From contig DNLQ01000163.1 of assembly GCA_003488415.1 (NCBI GenBank), positions 1 to 5,649 on the forward strand: a stretch of 5,649 nt of DNA. The letters run 5' to 3'. Below, one piece after another: positions 4,426 through 5,649 of this stretch. Positions within the stretch are counted from its first letter, which is position 1. The number at the start of each line of letters is the position of its first letter. This DNA is from Ruminococcus sp. (GTDB lineage Bacteria; Bacillota; Clostridia; Oscillospirales; Ruminococcaceae). The translations under genes were made by a program, and so were the position numbers. The notes beneath the pieces are model-generated. The model made no database searches and was not told the origin of the DNA. It saw nothing but the letters and a program-made list of their open reading frames with translations.

Positions 4426-5649
4426 AATAACAGTAGCTGAGTCAGCCGGATTCTGTTTTGGGGTTGACAGAGCTGTAAAAATGGTGTATAATGAACTGGG
4501 GAAAAATACAAGAGTGGCGACGCTCGGACCGATCATACATAATCAGGACGTTGTAAATGATATGCTTGCCAAGGGAGCAAGAGTAATAGACTCTGTGGAT
4601 GAACTCCAGCCAGGCGAGACTGTTGTCATAAGATCCCACGGCGTAGGCAGGGAAGTATACGAAAAGATCGCAGAAAAAGGCAATCGTATGATAGATGCTA
4701 CCTGTCCCTTCGTATCGAGGATACACAAGATCGTTGCTGAAATGACCGGAAAGGGCTATCTTGTTTTTATTGCTGGTGACGCTCTCCATCCCGAGGTTCA
4801 GGGAATCGTTGGTCATTGTAGCCAAAAACCGATAGTTTTTAGGGATAATATTGAGCTAAGTGACATTTTTGCGAAATCCGGAAATATTTTTAAAAAACCA
4901 CTTGCTTTTGTTGCTCAAACAACTTATAATATAATTATATGGCAAGAGTGTTTAAAGATGATTCCGAAGGACGATCCGAACATCATTATATATGATACTA
5001 TATGCAATGCAACGGAGAAAAGACAGTCCGATGCCGCAGAGCTTGCAAGGAATTCCGACATCATGTTTGTGGTGGGGGGGAAGCACAGCTCCAATACGGT
5101 CAAGCTGTCTGAGGTGTGCAGCAGGTACTGCACTACGTATCATATCGAGAATTCGGATGAGCTTTCCGCTTTAAAGCTGCCCGATGCCGACAGGATCGGT
5201 ATTACAGCCGGAGCATCTACCCCGGCACATATTATCAAGGAGGTATTCTTAGCTATGACAGAATACGAAAACAACATTACTAATCCCGAAGAGGAAGTCT
5301 TTGATGAAGCGGCTATCGACAAGTCCTTCAAGAAAATACATACAGGAGAAAAGGTCAAGGGTATCGTTGTAAGCGTTGGCAACGCAGAGATCACAGTAGA
5401 TCTTGGCACAAAGCACACCGGCTATGTAAAGCTGGAAGACCTTACAGACGATCCTTCAAAGAAGCCCGCTGATCTGGTAAGCGTAGGCGACGAGATCGAC
5501 CTGATCGTTATCAAGGTGAACGATGCTGAGGGTACCGCTGCTCTTTCAAGAAGAAAGGTAGAGGAGCAGGAAGGTTATGAAAAGATCATGAAGGCTAAGG
5601 AAGAGGGCACTGTTATCGAAGGTGTTGTACAGCACGTTGTTAACAAGGG
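4418..5649 (+). CDS. ispH: IspH-ribosomal protein S1 fusion (3' end outside window)
   Basis: The frame is open from ATG 4418 to the window end (410 complete codons). Residues 1-279 are IspH, which reduces HMBPP to IPP and DMAPP in the MEP pathway using a [4Fe-4S] cluster. The cluster cysteines Cys13 (AGFCFGV), Cys96 (DATCPFV) and Cys196 (ICNAT) are present, with His41, His74, His124, Glu126 (HPEV), Thr168 (QTT), SSN (224-226) and Ser267 (GASTPA). An acidic linker (about 282-308) leads to S1 RNA-binding repeats: the first at about 310-380 and the start of a second at about 398. Such fusions are known in Clostridia; S1 domains bind mRNA on the ribosome. GGAGG (4404-4408) lies 9 bases before the ATG, which overlaps plsC by 8 bases. 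Codon use changes twice: an AT-rich patch near 4801-4980, and a high-expression style beyond the linker. Confidence 0.95.
   Translation, partial: MTKITVAESAGFCFGVDRAVKMVYNELGKNTRVATLGPIIHNQDVVNDMLAKGARVIDSVDELQPGETVVIRSHGVGREVYEKIAEKGNRMIDATCPFVSRIHKIVAEMTGKGYLVFIAGDALHPEVQGIVGHCSQKPIVFRDNIELSDIFAKSGNIFKKPLAFVAQTTYNIIIWQECLKMIPKDDPNIIIYDTICNATEKRQSDAAELARNSDIMFVVGGKHSSNTVKLSEVCSRYCTTYHIENSDELSALKLPDADRIGITAGASTPAHIIKEVFLAMTEYENNITNPEEEVFDEAAIDKSFKKIHTGEKVKGIVVSVGNAEITVDLGTKHTGYVKLEDLTDDPSKKPADLVSVGDEIDLIVIKVNDAEGTAALSRRKVEEQEGYEKIMKAKEEGTVIEGVVQHVVNK
4902..4930 (+). promoter_or_regulatory. Candidate sigma-A-type promoter inside ispH
   Basis: TTGCTT (4902-4907) and a perfect TATAAT (4925-4930) are separated by 17 bases, the ideal spacing. 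The -35 matches only the TTG of TTGACA. A second TATAAT overlaps at 4930-4935, and both touch a 12-base AT palindrome (4929-4940). The site lies in an unusually AT-rich coding patch, where chance TATAAT is more likely. It would drive transcription toward the S1 part, about 320 bases downstream. Confidence 0.2.
5237..5257 (+). promoter_or_regulatory. Candidate internal ribosome binding site and start for a free S1 protein
   Basis: AAGGAGGT (5237-5244) is a full-strength Shine-Dalgarno sequence. It is followed 10 bases later by ATG 5255, which is in frame with the fusion (Met280) and lies exactly at the IspH/S1 boundary. A product starting here would open with MTEYENN, then the acidic linker and S1 repeats, much like an ordinary S1 protein. 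The site is built from codons of the conserved IspH C-terminal IIKEV, so it may be coincidental; the spacing is slightly long. Confidence 0.4.

Noticed and set aside
4442..4825. Minus-strand open frames opposite ispH
   Set aside because: The plus strand encodes intact IspH with all catalytic residues; the antisense frames are shadows.
5074..5080. Run of seven G within ispH as a possible phase-variation site or frameshift
   Set aside because: The frame is correct on both sides (ICNAT before, KHSSNT after), and on-off switching of an essential gene is unlikely.
1..5649. Previously undescribed defence, mobile or CRISPR-like system
   Set aside because: I see no direct-repeat arrays, transposase, integrase, attachment sites or defence motifs. 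All genes fall in known families, though several of those have unknown function.

Overview
The window is a densely packed, all plus-strand stretch of a Clostridia-type (Firmicutes) chromosome, most like a Ruminococcus or other Oscillospiraceae member. This placement is an inference. It rests on the IspH-S1 ribosomal protein fusion, the cmk-plsC-ispH-S1 gene order, a ComEC-like metallo-hydrolase next to a DUF3006 protein, strong GGAGG-type ribosome binding sites, and heavy use of ATA (Ile) and GGA (Gly) codons at roughly 50% GC. There is no tRNA, rRNA, CRISPR array, insertion sequence or convincing terminator, and the only intergenic gap is 51 bases.

Region 1 (1-3055) is an accessory-looking run of overlapping genes. 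It holds the 3' end of a YgiQ-family radical SAM protein, a membrane-anchored ComEC-type metallo-beta-lactamase-fold hydrolase that starts inside the YgiQ tail in another frame, a DUF3006 protein, an HI0933/BaiN-type FAD flavoprotein, and a multi-pass membrane protein of the PF06541 (CmpB) family. The stop/start overlaps are 118, 4, 8 and 4 bases, which implies co-transcription and translational coupling.

Region 2 (3056-5649) is housekeeping. After the 51-base gap come cytidylate kinase (cmk), a 1-acyl-glycerol-3-phosphate acyltransferase (plsC), and a long fused gene for IspH (last step of the MEP isoprenoid pathway) joined to ribosomal protein S1. The fused gene is cut by the window end early in its second S1 repeat. 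Together they link pyrimidine nucleotide recycling, phospholipid synthesis, isoprenoid supply and translation initiation.

The most interesting signals lie inside the ispH-S1 fusion. At the domain boundary an AAGGAGGT sequence precedes an in-frame ATG (5255), and codon use changes there from ATA/GGA-rich to ATC/GGT/GGC-rich, as in highly expressed genes. Upstream, an AT-rich patch (about 34% GC over 4801-4980) contains a sigma-A-like promoter candidate. Together these suggest, without proving, that the locus makes a free S1 protein as well as the fusion. The window otherwise looks like conventional genes, and I found no clear new defence or mobile system.
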